Shown: in pieces, positions 56,037 through 64,000 of the stretch
Position numbering within the stretch: the stretch's first letter is position 1
Layout: each line of letters begins with the position of its first letter
NCBI RefSeq assembly: GCF_036946495.1
Contig: NZ_JAQIIX010000001.1
Location: 930,001-994,000 of the forward strand
From: Mycolicibacterium neoaurum
Lineage (GTDB): Bacteria; Actinomycetota; Actinomycetes; Mycobacteriales; Mycobacteriaceae
DNA length: 64,000 nt
Direction: 5' to 3'
Notes under the pieces: model-generated
The model's input: only the letters and a program-made list of their open reading frames with translations
Told to the model about the DNA's origin: nothing
Database searches by the model: none
Program-made: the position numbers and the translations under genes

Positions 56037-56055
56037 GTGGGGATCGGTGGGGATC
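56037..56055 (+). repeat. tandem GTGGGGATC repeats
   Basis: GTGGGGATC at 56037-56045 and 56047-56055 (10-nt period), with a further TGGGG at 56033. It lies between the terminator and the DUF3040 stop. Confidence 0.7.
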
Positions 56056-56067
56056 AGCCGGGAGGTA

Positions 56068-56478
56068 TCACTCGTCGAAACGACGGCGGAACCGATCCTC
56101 CATCCGACTCGTGAAGGAGCCACCGTTCGCGGGCTTACCGCGCTTACCGGGTCGAGCGGGACCGGAACCGGAGACGCTCTTGTCGACCGGGCCCGCCACG
56201 CGCGGGCCGGTGATCGCGAAGACCACACCACCGAACATCACGATGAAGCCGATCACCGAGAGAATCGGGAAGCTACCGATCATGGTGGCCTTGATGGCGA
56301 CGCCACACACCAGCATCGCCAGGCCCGCCACGAAGAGCGCGATGCCCTGCAAGCGGCGCCGGGCAGACGGGGCACGCAGATTGCCGCCCCGCACACTCGA
56401 AGCGAACTTGGGGTCTTCCGCGTACAGCGCGCTTTCGATCTGGTCGAGCATGCGCTGCTCGTGATCGGAGAGTGGCAT
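56068..56478 (-). CDS. DUF3040 membrane protein (Rv2169c-like)
   Basis: A 136-residue protein starting MPLSDHEQRMLDQIESALYAEDPKFAS, the hallmark of DUF3040, then two membrane helices (about residues 42-62 and 67-87) and a basic, glycine-rich C-terminus (RPGKRGKPANGG...RFRRRFDE). ATG 56478 has AGGAGG 5 nt upstream; longer versions overlap the divergent GNAT gene. Function is unknown. A strong terminator follows it. Confidence 0.92.
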   Translation of the reverse strand: MPLSDHEQRMLDQIESALYAEDPKFASSVRGGNLRAPSARRRLQGIALFVAGLAMLVCGVAIKATMIGSFPILSVIGFIVMFGGVVFAITGPRVAGPVDKSVSGSGPARPGKRGKPANGGSFTSRMEDRFRRRFDE

Positions 56479-56728
56479 CCGTCCCTCCTGGTCCGCGCCG
56501 TGGGCTCCGGAGAGCCGAATTCTCAAATAGGGCCGCCGCCCGCGTTTTACGGGTGGCTGTTCCCATGATACGAGGTCATTCTGAGCCGTACCACCTACTT
56601 CACGCACGATTGTATGACGTCTGCCACCAGGAGCGGTCCGCCCCGGTGATACCTGGCGCAGCTGCAGGGCGACTGGACACCGATAATGAGGATGACCCGT
56701 CCGCAGCGACCGAACCGAAGGACACCCG

Positions 56729-57343
56729 TTGGCGACATTCCTGGTGGATCTGTCGGCGGAGCTCATGCGCCAACGGCTCCGAGAAGCGCTGACGGTGTAC
56801 GTCCAGGCGATGAACTATCCGCGCGGCACCGAGGAACAGCGCGCCTCGATGTGGCTCGAGCACACCCGCCGCCAGGGCTGGAAGGCCGTGGCCGCACTGC
56901 GCACCGACGCCACCGACATGGACTCCCCCGCCGTCCTCGATTCCGCCCAGATGTTGGGTATCGCCTACGGCTACCGCGGTGCCCCCGATCAGTGGTGGCA
57001 GCAACAGGTGGTGCACGGGCTGCGCCGACGGGGCGCCGAAGTGGCCTCGGCCGAACCGCTGCTCGCGGACTATTTCGAGCTGACCGAACTGCATATTCAC
57101 CCGCACGCTCAGGGTCAGGGACTCGGCGAGGCGCTGGCCCGCCGACTGCTGGCCGGACGCAGCGAAGCCCATGTGTTGCTGTCCACCCCCGAGATCGACG
57201 ACGAGGCCAACCGCGCCTGGCGGCTGTACCGCAGGCTCGGGTTCGGCGATGTCATCCGGGACTACCATTTCGCCGGCGACCCACGCCCCTTCGCCATCCT
57301 GGGCCGACGATTACCCCTTGACCAGGCGCCCGGCACCGGTTGA
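56729..57343 (+). CDS. GNAT family N-acetyltransferase (Rv2170-like)
   Basis: A 204-residue GNAT protein. The acetyl-CoA loop is in LTELHIHPHAQGQGLGEALARRLL (positions 57077-57148; R/Q-x-x-G-x-G/A pattern QGQGLGEA), and the C-terminal NRAWRLYRRLGFGDVIRDYHF is the family end motif. The start is TTG 56729 with GAAGGA about 8 nt upstream. The M. tuberculosis homologue Rv2170 (GlyAT/icl-linked lysine acetyltransferase in some reports) occupies the same position. The substrate here is inferred only by homology. Confidence 0.88.
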   Translation: MATFLVDLSAELMRQRLREALTVYVQAMNYPRGTEEQRASMWLEHTRRQGWKAVAALRTDATDMDSPAVLDSAQMLGIAYGYRGAPDQWWQQQVVHGLRRRGAEVASAEPLLADYFELTELHIHPHAQGQGLGEALARRLLAGRSEAHVLLSTPEIDDEANRAWRLYRRLGFGDVIRDYHFAGDPRPFAILGRRLPLDQAPGTG

Positions 57344-57369
57344 GCACGCGGGTCTGGCACGATTAGCGG

Positions 57370-58053
57370 GTGTTCGCCCGCTCACACCGTCCACGGCGCC
57401 GTCGGCTCGCCGCGTTGGTCCTGCTGCTGCTGATCCTGGTTCCGTTGGCCGTGGGTTGCGTGCGGGTCCGCGCGTCGATCACGGTCTCTCCCGACGATCG
57501 CGTCTCCGGCCAGATCGTGGCGGCCAGCAAGGCGCGTGACGGCGAGGACAAGGGTCCGCAGCTGCTGAACTCGCTGCCGTTCAGCAACAAGGTCGCCGTC
57601 TCGCGCTACGAACGCGGCGACTACGTGGGATCCCAAGCGGTGTTCTCCGACCTGACCTTCGCCGAACTCCCGCAGCTGGCGAACATGAACAGCGATGCCG
57701 CCGGCGTGGACATCTCGCTGCGCCGCGCCGGTGATCTGGTCATCCTGGAAGGCCGCGTCGATCTGACCACCCTCAACGATCCCGAGGCCGACGTCACGCT
57801 CAGCGTCGCGTTCCCCGGGGAGGTCACCTCCACCAACGGTGACCAGGTATCCGGCGAGGTTGTCGAATGGAAGCTCAAACCCGGCATCGTCACCACCATG
57901 AACGCCCAGGCGCGCTACACCGACCCCAGCGCGCGATCGTTCACCACCGCGGCGATCTGGCTGACCGTGGGCTCCTTCGTCGTCGCCGGCGTGCTCGGCT
58001 GGCTGGCCTGGGCGAGTCGGGACCGGTCACCGAAGGTCGGCGAAGGGGCCTAG
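57370..58053 (+). CDS. lppM: LppM lipoprotein
   Basis: A 227-residue surface lipoprotein. A basic N-terminus and hydrophobic signal peptide end in the lipobox LAVGC with cysteine 30. A soluble domain (about 35-190; VRASITVSPDDRVSGQIVAAS...) follows, then an unusual C-terminal membrane helix (about 195-216) and a short basic tail. This matches Rv2171/LppM, which is linked to phagosomal manipulation in M. tuberculosis. GTG 57370 is the start. In M. tuberculosis Rv2172c lies between this gene and idsA2; it is absent here. Confidence 0.92.
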   Translation: MFARSHRPRRRRLAALVLLLLILVPLAVGCVRVRASITVSPDDRVSGQIVAASKARDGEDKGPQLLNSLPFSNKVAVSRYERGDYVGSQAVFSDLTFAELPQLANMNSDAAGVDISLRRAGDLVILEGRVDLTTLNDPEADVTLSVAFPGEVTSTNGDQVSGEVVEWKLKPGIVTTMNAQARYTDPSARSFTTAAIWLTVGSFVVAGVLGWLAWASRDRSPKVGEGA

Positions 58054-58150
58054 ACCGTGCCGACTCGTCATCGCGCGCGATCCGGCGCCGGGAAAGCATA
58101 ATGACGTGGTCGCGAGCGCGCCTGTCCGTCGATCACCGGCCGGGACGCTC

Positions 58151-58156
58151 TAGGCT
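58151..58156 (+). promoter_or_regulatory. putative -10 element of the prenyl synthase gene
   Basis: TAGGCT fits TANNNT and lies 46-51 bases before the CTG start. No good -35 is seen. Confidence 0.3.
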
Positions 58157-58201
58157 TGAGACGTCGGGGGTCGAGAAACCGACATCAGAAAGGGGCGTCC
58201 G

Positions 58202-59293
58202 CTGAGCGTCGATACAGCGGCACCGACAGCCGTCGAACTGGTCAATGCCGTCGTCGAGGAACTGCGACAGTACCTCGACGAACGCCGTCGCGAGTCCGCG
58301 TATATCGGTCCCGAGTACGCCGAGCTGACCGCCGCGCTCGAGGAGTTCGTGCTGCGCGGGGGCAAACGCCTGCGCCCCGCGTTCGCCTACTGGGGCTGGC
58401 GCGCGGTCGCCGGGACGAACCGGTCCTCCGACACCCAGGCCCTGCGGTTGTTCTCCGCGCTGGAGCTGCTGCACGCGTGCGCGCTGGCCCACGACGACGT
58501 GATCGACGCATCGGCCACCCGTCGCGGCCTGCCCACCGTGCACCGCCACTTCGCCGACCGGCATCGCGCCAACAACTGGCACGGTTCGCCCGAGCAGTTC
58601 GGACTGTCGGCCGCCATCCTGCTCGGCGACCTGTCGCTGGTGTGGGCCGATGACATCGTGGCCACCGCCGATCTGCCCGCCGACGCGCACCTGCGGGTGC
58701 ACAAGGTGTGGGCCGATATCCGCACCGAGGTGCTCGGTGGTCAGTACCTCGACATCGTGGCCGAGGCCAGCGGTGCCGACACCGTGGCATCGGCGATGAA
58801 CGTCAACACCTACAAAACCGCCTCCTACACGGTCTCGCGCCCGCTGCAGCTCGGTGCTGCGGCCGCCGCAGACCGACCGGAGATCCAGCAGATCTTCCAC
58901 CAGATCGGCAATGATCTCGGGGTGGCCTTCCAGCTGCGCGACGATGTGCTCGGCGTGTTCGGCGATCCCGCGGTCACCGGTAAGCCCTCCGGTGACGACC
59001 TGCGCTCGGGTAAACGGACCGTGCTGCTCGCCGAGGCTGTCGAACTGGCCCAACGCACCGATCCCGCCGCGGCCAAGCTGATCGGCGAGTCGATCGGTAC
59101 CGAACTGACCGATGTCGCGGTCAAGGAGGTGTGTTCGGCCATCGAGTCCGTCGGCGCGCTGGCAGCCGTCGAGGACCGTATCGAGCAACTGCACCGACGG
59201 GCCCTCGATGCGTTGAACGCCGCCGATATCGATCCGCAGGCCAAGATCGGCCTCGCCGAGCTGGCCGGCCTGGCGTCGAATCGGTCCGCCTGA
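58202..59293 (+). CDS. idsA2: IdsA2-type polyprenyl (geranylgeranyl) diphosphate synthase with CTG start
   Basis: Condenses isopentenyl diphosphate with allylic diphosphates. The 363 residues have the first aspartate-rich motif in LAHDDVIDASATRRG and the second in QLRDDVLGVFGDP (DDVLG as in mycobacterial homologues). Homology covers the N-terminal helix ELRQYLDERRRESAYIGPEY, which lies upstream of the first ATG/GTG-type codon (GTG 58349). The frame has no ATG, GTG or TTG from its stop at 58157 up to 58349, but CTG 58202 follows AAAGGGG by 6 nt. A CTG start is therefore the best call; the GTG start would cut off part of the fold. Confidence 0.88.
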   Translation: MSVDTAAPTAVELVNAVVEELRQYLDERRRESAYIGPEYAELTAALEEFVLRGGKRLRPAFAYWGWRAVAGTNRSSDTQALRLFSALELLHACALAHDDVIDASATRRGLPTVHRHFADRHRANNWHGSPEQFGLSAAILLGDLSLVWADDIVATADLPADAHLRVHKVWADIRTEVLGGQYLDIVAEASGADTVASAMNVNTYKTASYTVSRPLQLGAAAAADRPEIQQIFHQIGNDLGVAFQLRDDVLGVFGDPAVTGKPSGDDLRSGKRTVLLAEAVELAQRTDPAAAKLIGESIGTELTDVAVKEVCSAIESVGALAAVEDRIEQLHRRALDALNAADIDPQAKIGLAELAGLASNRSA

Positions 59294-59297
59294 GGAC

Positions 59298-60797
59298 ATG
59301 ACCGCATCGGTATCGGACGCGCCGGAGACGCGCGGACACCTCGCTCGGCTGTGGGCGTTCGCCATCTCGGTCGAGGCGCGGCCGGCCCGATTGGGGTTTA
59401 TCGGCGCGATACTGATCGCCGCAGGCGGGCTCGGCGCGGGCAGCACCCGGCTGCACGATCCGCTGCTGGAATCGCTGCACATGTCCTGGCTGCGTTTCGG
59501 GCATGGACTGGTGCTGTCCTCGATCCTGCTGTGGGGCGGGGTGGCCGTCATGTTGCTGGCCTGGCTGTGGCTGGGGCGCCGCGTGGTCGACCGCACTGCG
59601 ACGCAGTACACGATGCTGGCCACCACCGGGTTCTGGCTGGCTCCCCTGCTGCTCAGCGCGCCGGTGTTCAGCCGCGACACCTACTCCTACCTCGCCCAGG
59701 GCGCGCTGCTGCGCGACGGGTTCGACCCCTATGTGGTCGGGCCGGTGGAGAACGTGAACTCGTTGTTGGACAACGTCAGTCCGATCTGGACGACGACCAC
59801 GGCGCCGTACGGTCCCGCGTTCATCCTGGTGGCCAAGTTCGTCACGATGATCGTCGGGAACAACGTCGTCGGCGGCACCATGCTGCTGCGTCTGTGCATG
59901 TTGCCCGGCCTGGCCTTGCTGATCTGGGCCACCCCACGGGTGGCGCGGCATCTGGGCGCCAACCCCGCTGCCGCACTGTGGATCTGCGTACTGAATCCGT
60001 TGGTGATCATCCACCTCATGGGCGGCGTGCACAACGAGATGCTGATGGTCGGCCTGATGATGGCGGCGATCGCGCTGACCTTCGGCGGCCGACCGATCCT
60101 CGGGGTCGGTTTCATCGCCACCGCGGTCGCTGTGAAGGCGACGGCAGGCATCGCGCTGCCGTTCATGGTCTGGGTGTGGATGCGCAGGCTGCGCGACACC
60201 CGGGGCTACCGCCCCATCCCTGCCTTCGCCTTCGCCACCGCGGCGTCGGTGGTGATCTTCGGCGCCGTGTTCGCGGTGCTGTCGCTGCTGGCCGGGGTCG
60301 GACTCGGCTGGCTGACCGCACTGGCCGGTTCGGTGAAGATCATCAACTGGCTGACCCTGCCGACGGCCTTCGCGAACATGATCAATGCCCTCGTCGGCAT
60401 GGTCATGCCGGTGAACTTCTATGCGGTCCTCGAGATCACCCGGATCATCGGCATCGCGATCATCGCGATCGCGCTTCCGCTGCTGTGGTGGCGGTTCCGA
60501 CACACCGACCGGGAAGCGCTGGTCGGCACCACGCTGGCGATGGGCGTCGTGGTGCTGTTCGTCCCGGCCGCGCTGCCCTGGTACTACACCTGGCCGCTGG
60601 CGACGCTGTCGACGCTGTGGCAGAGCCGGACCGCGGTCGCGCTGATCGCCGGATTCTCCACCTGGATCATGGTGATCTTCAAGCCCGACGGTTCGCACGG
60701 CATGTACTCGCTGCTGCAGGTCGCGCTGGCGACCGGATGTGCGGTGCTGGCCTGGTACCTACTGTCGCGGGCGCCGGAAGAACCGGCTCGTCAGTAG
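59298..60797 (+). CDS. mptA: MptA, alpha-(1->6) mannopyranosyltransferase
   Basis: GT-C glycosyltransferase that extends the alpha-1,6-mannan backbone of lipomannan/lipoarabinomannan using polyprenyl-phosphomannose. The 499 residues contain about 13 membrane helices. The GT-C catalytic region is in the first extracytoplasmic loop (APVFSRDTYSYLAQGALLRDGFDPYVVGP, positions 59656-59742; acidic SRD). MGGVHNEMLMVGLMM and VPAALPWYYTWPLATLS are further family stretches. ATG 59298 follows GAGGA and lies 4 bases after the prenyl synthase stop, which supplies a prenyl precursor. Confidence 0.93.
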   Translation: MTASVSDAPETRGHLARLWAFAISVEARPARLGFIGAILIAAGGLGAGSTRLHDPLLESLHMSWLRFGHGLVLSSILLWGGVAVMLLAWLWLGRRVVDRTATQYTMLATTGFWLAPLLLSAPVFSRDTYSYLAQGALLRDGFDPYVVGPVENVNSLLDNVSPIWTTTTAPYGPAFILVAKFVTMIVGNNVVGGTMLLRLCMLPGLALLIWATPRVARHLGANPAAALWICVLNPLVIIHLMGGVHNEMLMVGLMMAAIALTFGGRPILGVGFIATAVAVKATAGIALPFMVWVWMRRLRDTRGYRPIPAFAFATAASVVIFGAVFAVLSLLAGVGLGWLTALAGSVKIINWLTLPTAFANMINALVGMVMPVNFYAVLEITRIIGIAIIAIALPLLWWRFRHTDREALVGTTLAMGVVVLFVPAALPWYYTWPLATLSTLWQSRTAVALIAGFSTWIMVIFKPDGSHGMYSLLQVALATGCAVLAWYLLSRAPEEPARQ

Positions 60798-60841
60798 GCC
60801 GAGCCGTCAGTAGGCCACGACGGCCGAGCCGTCAGTAGGCC
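60789..60841. repeat. three CGTCAGTAGGCC copies at the mptA / Rv2175c-like junction
   Basis: CGTCAGTAGGCC occurs at 60789-60800, 60805-60816 and 60830-60841. The first holds the mptA stop codon (TAG) and the third the stop of the convergent gene (TGA on the minus strand). Confidence 0.85.
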
Positions 60842-61233
60842 ATTGCCTGTGCTCGGCGGATGACCTCGCGCGCCTGATGTGAGCGCAACGCGTCGACCGG
60901 CCGCGCATTGGCCTGCTTCTCGGTACTGCCGTCACGACTCAGGGTCAGCGAGGGGTCCGGGGTGAACAACCAGCGCATCGATTCGGTGACGTCGAACCCG
61001 CCGTCACGTAGCACCACCAACAGGCCGGGCAGCGGCTTGACGACCCGGCCGTTCTCATCGAAGAACACCTTGGGCACGACCACGGCACCGTCGCGGCGCA
61101 CACCGACGAGGTGACCGTCGCGCAGGTGCTGGTTGACCTTGCTGACCGAGACGCCGAGCAGTTTCGACACTTCGGACAGGTCGAGTACGGCTTCGTCGGG
61201 ATCGAGGATGTCAGCGGACGCCGGGATGCTCAC
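60832..61233 (-). CDS. Rv2175c-like DNA-binding protein, PknL partner
   Basis: A 133-residue winged HTH protein: HTH near residues 15-45 (LDLSEVSKLLGVSVSKVNQHLRDGHLVGVRRDG), a wing with VVPKVFF, and a conserved C-terminal part (PDPSLTLSRDGS, RPVDALRSHQAREVIRRAQAMAY). In M. tuberculosis Rv2175c binds DNA and is phosphorylated by PknL on an N-terminal threonine, which loosens binding. GTG 61233 is preferred; a longer frame runs into the divergent pknL promoter side. Confidence 0.93.
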   Translation of the reverse strand: MSIPASADILDPDEAVLDLSEVSKLLGVSVSKVNQHLRDGHLVGVRRDGAVVVPKVFFDENGRVVKPLPGLLVVLRDGGFDVTESMRWLFTPDPSLTLSRDGSTEKQANARPVDALRSHQAREVIRRAQAMAY

Positions 61234-61300
61234 CGGACAGAGTCTAAGGGCCCCGGCCCTCGCCCGGAGGTGGAAGGTCGATGGAGACCGGATCCGTACC

Positions 61301-62551
61301 ATGTCTGCGGTGGACACCTACCAGCGCACCGACCCCCTCGTCGGAAGCCTGCTGGAGGGGCGCTATCTGATCGAGACCACCATCGCCGCCGGCGGGATGT
61401 CGACCGTGTACCGCGGCGTGGACACCCGGTTGGACCGTCCCGTCGCGGTGAAGGTGATGGATTCCCGGTACTCCCGCGATGAGGCGTTCCTGGTCCGGTT
61501 CCAGCGCGAGGCCCGCACCGTGGCGCGGCTCAAGGGCGACGGCCTGGTCGCCGTCTACGACCAGGGCGGCGGCGGACCGGACGGTCCCGCGCCGTATCTG
61601 GTGATGGAATTGGTCGACGGCGGCACGTTGCGTGAGTTGTTGCGCGAGCGCGGGCCGATGCCACCGCATGCCGCGGCCGCCGTGCTCGGCCCGATCTGTC
61701 GCGGACTGGCGGTGGCGCACGCGGCCGGGTTGGTGCACCGCGACGTCAAACCCGAGAACGTGCTGATCTCCGATGACGGTGAGGTCAAGATCGCCGACTT
61801 CGGCCTGGTTCGGGCGGTGGCCGAGGCGGGCATCACCTCCACCAGTGTCATCCTGGGCACCGCGGCGTACCTGTCCCCAGAACAGGTCGCCACCGGTGAC
61901 AGCGCGCCGAGCAGCGATGTGTATGCCGTCGGCGTGCTCGCCTACGAATTACTCACGGGCCGAACCCCGTTCACCGGGGACACCGCGCTGTCGGTGGCCT
62001 ACCAGCGGATGGACAACGACGTTCCGCCGCCGAGTGCGGCGATCGCCGGGGTACCCGCACAGTTCGACGCGCTGGTCGCGCGGGCGACCGCTCGCGACCC
62101 GCACGCCCGTTTCGCCGATGCCGGCGAACTCGGTGAGGCCCTGGCCGATGTGGTCGACGACCTGGGCCTGCCGCCGTTCCGAGTTCCGGCCCCGCGCCAG
62201 TCGGCCCAGCACCGCGCCGCCACCGCGGCGCAGAGCGCAGGCGGCCACGAGAGCCGTGCCGCTGCCCGCCCGCCGGCCCCATACCGACCGACCCGTCAGC
62301 TGCCCGCCGTCGGAGCCGAGGATCCGACCGACGCCCACCGTCCCGCCGACGACCAGCATGACGATTACCAGGACGCCGAATACCGGCCGATCACAGGACA
62401 ATTCGCCGGTGTCGAGCTCGAGGAGTTCCACTGGGCGCGGCAGCGCGCCAAACGGGTGCTACTGGGCTGGGTGCTGGTGATCCTGACGCTGGCCGGATTG
62501 CTGGCCGCCGGCGCTTGGACGCTCGGCAACAACCTGGCCAGCCTGATCTGA
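61301..62551 (+). CDS. pknL: PknL, membrane serine/threonine protein kinase
   Basis: A 416-residue Hanks-type kinase. The P-loop is AAGGMSTVYRG (about residue 30), the ATP lysine VAVKVMD (about 48), the catalytic loop HRDVKPENVL (about 147), DFG in IADFGLVRAV and the activation segment TSTSVILGTAAYLSPEQ. Residues about 285-385 are a Pro/Ala-rich juxtamembrane part, followed by one helix (about 388-410) and almost no outside domain; no PASTA repeats. ATG 61301 is used; GTG 61310 is also possible. Divergent from its Rv2175c-type substrate; the stop nearly touches aroG. Confidence 0.95.
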   Translation: MSAVDTYQRTDPLVGSLLEGRYLIETTIAAGGMSTVYRGVDTRLDRPVAVKVMDSRYSRDEAFLVRFQREARTVARLKGDGLVAVYDQGGGGPDGPAPYLVMELVDGGTLRELLRERGPMPPHAAAAVLGPICRGLAVAHAAGLVHRDVKPENVLISDDGEVKIADFGLVRAVAEAGITSTSVILGTAAYLSPEQVATGDSAPSSDVYAVGVLAYELLTGRTPFTGDTALSVAYQRMDNDVPPPSAAIAGVPAQFDALVARATARDPHARFADAGELGEALADVVDDLGLPPFRVPAPRQSAQHRAATAAQSAGGHESRAAARPPAPYRPTRQLPAVGAEDPTDAHRPADDQHDDYQDAEYRPITGQFAGVELEEFHWARQRAKRVLLGWVLVILTLAGLLAAGAWTLGNNLASLI

Positions 62552-62555
62552 ATCC

Positions 62556-63965
62556 CTAGTCGCGCAACATCTCCGCGACCAGGAATGCCAGCTCCAGGCT
62601 CTGCTGGGTGTTCAGCCGCGGGTCGCACGCGGTCTCGTACCGGCCCGCCAGATCGTGGTCGGAGATATCCTGCGCCCCACCGAGACATTCGGTGACGTTC
62701 TCACCGGTGATCTCGACGTGGATACCGCCGGGGTGGGTACCCAACGCGCGGTGCACCTCGAAGAAGCCCTGCACCTCGTCGACGATGCGATCGAAATGCC
62801 GGGTCTTGTATCCGGTCGAGGATTCGTGGGTGTTGCCGTGCATCGGATCGCACTGCCAGATCACCTGATGACCGGTGGCGTGGACCTTCTCGATGATCGC
62901 GGGCAGCACATCGCGGACCTTCTGATTACCCATCCGACTGATCAGGGTCAGCCTGCCGGCCTCGTTGCGCGGGTCGAGGCGTTCGACGTATTCGACCGCC
63001 AGCTCCGGGGACGTGGTCGGTCCGATCTTGATCCCGATGGGGTTGGCGATCACCTCGGCCAGTGCGACGTGCGCGCCGTCGATCTGGCGGGTGCGCTCCC
63101 CGATCCACAGGTAGTGCGCGGACAGGTCGTAGAGCTTGGGTGCCGACGGCTCGGCCACCGGCTCGGCCGGATCGGCGGTGTCCATCCGCAGCATGGCCCG
63201 TTCATAGTCCAGCACCAGCGCCTCGTGGCTGGCGTAGATCTCGGCGGTGTCCAGGTTGCGGTCGTTGACGCCGCACGCGCTCATGAATCGCAGACCGCGG
63301 TCGATCTCCCCGGCCAGCGCCTCATAGCGCGCTCCCGCCGGTGAGGTGCGCACGAACTCGCGATTCCAGTCGTGCACGGCCTGCAGAGAGGCCATCCCCG
63401 AGGAGGTCAGGGCACGCACCAGGTTCATCGCGGCACTGGCGTTGGCGTAGGCGCGGACCAGCCGGGAGGCATCGTGCTGGCGGATCGCATCGTCGGGGGC
63501 GAATCCGTTGATCATGTCGCCGCGGTAGGACTTCAGCCCCAGTGCGTCGGTGTCCGAGGACCGCGGTTTGGCGTACTGCCCGGCGATGCGGGCGACCTTC
63601 ACGACCGGCATGCTGGCGCCATAGGTCAGCACCACGGCCATCTGCAGCAGCGTGCGGATATTGGCCCGGATATGCGGTTCGGTGTTGTCGACGAAGGTCT
63701 CCGCACAGTCCCCGCCCTGCAGCAGGAAGGCCTCTCCGCGGGCGACCGCGGCCAGTTGGCTCTTGAGCTTCTCGACCTCGGTGGGCACCGTGATCGGCGG
63801 CACGCTCTCCAGCACGGTGCGCATGGCCTTGGCCTGGCCGGCATCCCAGCTCGGCTGCTGCAGTGCCGGCTTGGCCAGCGCGGCGTCGAGCCGTTGCCGC
63901 AGGTCCCCCGGCAGCGGTGGGAGGTCCGGCAGCTGATCGATGGGCACGTCGACGGTCCAGTTCAC
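62556..63965 (-). CDS. aroG: class II DAHP synthase
   Basis: Condenses phosphoenolpyruvate and erythrose-4-phosphate to DAHP, the first step of the shikimate pathway. The 469 residues are of the plant-like class II. Recognisable segments are LLQGGDCAETFVDNTEPHIRANI (positions 63645-63713), the metal/PEP site region IWQCDPMHGNTHESSTGYKTRHFD (positions 62795-62866) and the C-terminal EITGENVTECLGG. GTG 63965 is the start. M. tuberculosis Rv2178c is the same enzyme in the same position, allosterically regulated by aromatic amino acids. It ends 4 bases from the convergent pknL gene. Confidence 0.97.
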   Translation of the reverse strand: MNWTVDVPIDQLPDLPPLPGDLRQRLDAALAKPALQQPSWDAGQAKAMRTVLESVPPITVPTEVEKLKSQLAAVARGEAFLLQGGDCAETFVDNTEPHIRANIRTLLQMAVVLTYGASMPVVKVARIAGQYAKPRSSDTDALGLKSYRGDMINGFAPDDAIRQHDASRLVRAYANASAAMNLVRALTSSGMASLQAVHDWNREFVRTSPAGARYEALAGEIDRGLRFMSACGVNDRNLDTAEIYASHEALVLDYERAMLRMDTADPAEPVAEPSAPKLYDLSAHYLWIGERTRQIDGAHVALAEVIANPIGIKIGPTTSPELAVEYVERLDPRNEAGRLTLISRMGNQKVRDVLPAIIEKVHATGHQVIWQCDPMHGNTHESSTGYKTRHFDRIVDEVQGFFEVHRALGTHPGGIHVEITGENVTECLGGAQDISDHDLAGRYETACDPRLNTQQSLELAFLVAEMLRD

Positions 63966-64000
63966 CGCTCCATGGTAGCGGTGACCGAAATCCGTTCGGA

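Larger units (their letters stand above)
55651..56067. other. 417-base control region between mraZ and the DUF3040 gene
   Basis: No credible gene is seen here. It contains the mraZ promoter side with a GTGG array, a second TGGGG array in the opposite orientation, a strong minus-strand terminator for the DUF3040 gene and a third pair of GTGGGGATC repeats. Confidence 0.7.

Overview
This is a high-GC actinobacterial chromosome segment. Gene content and order identify it as a rapidly-growing-type mycobacterium (Mycolicibacterium/Mycobacterium). The evidence includes a Wag31/DivIVA, YggT, SepF, YggS, PgeF, FtsZ, FtsQ, MurC, MurG, FtsW, MraY, MurF, MurE, PbpB, FtsL-like, RsmH, MraZ block, followed by homologues of the Rv2169c to Rv2178c neighbourhood (DUF3040, GNAT, LppM, IdsA2, MptA, Rv2175c, PknL, AroG). 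GTG starts and 4-base stop/start overlaps are frequent. No tRNA, rRNA, CRISPR array, insertion sequence or prophage was seen.

Layout. 1-3.6 kb: end of the cytochrome bd locus (cydD, cydC) and a small DUF4190 membrane protein. 3.6-12 kb: tesB, pyk, gltD, gltB on the minus strand. 12-15.2 kb: two small membrane proteins, malate:quinone oxidoreductase and a divergent LysR regulator. 15.2-26.3 kb: a candidate secondary-metabolite locus on the minus strand, comprising an EvbL/SCO6745-like protein, a CPA2 antiporter, a flavin-dependent halogenase-like enzyme, a one-module type I PKS (KS-AT-DH-KR-ACP) and an ABC exporter pair. The PKS reading frame is broken at a run of seven C's inside the ketosynthase. 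26.5-28.1 kb: a 13E12-type DUF222/HNH protein with a LexA (SOS) box just upstream. 28.1-34 kb: a tripartite tricarboxylate transporter operon (tctC-tctB-tctA plus a UspA protein), divergent from a CitA/CitB-type two-component system. 34-36.6 kb: glutamine amidotransferase, an SRPBCC-fused epimerase and a small membrane protein. 36.6-55.7 kb: the division and cell-wall cluster, all on the minus strand. 56-64 kb: the Rv2169c-Rv2178c-like block.

How it works together. The 36.6-55.7 kb block makes UDP-MurNAc-pentapeptide and lipid I/II and supplies the septal machinery (FtsW/PbpB/FtsQ/FtsZ/SepF/Wag31). Upstream of mraZ there is a 10-nt-periodic GTGG array expected to be the MraZ operator. Between mraZ and rsmH there is a 21-bp-arm stem-loop that matches the position of the mraW RNA motif. 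PknL and its DNA-binding partner (Rv2175c type) sit divergently downstream.

Most notable observations: murD is absent from its normal slot between mraY and ftsW, replaced by 243 bases with palindromic and duplicated sequence; the frameshifted PKS locus; the probable mraW RNA; extra MraZ-like repeats; a SOS box; a CTG start for the prenyl synthase; and a His-to-Ala change in the MurC P-loop.
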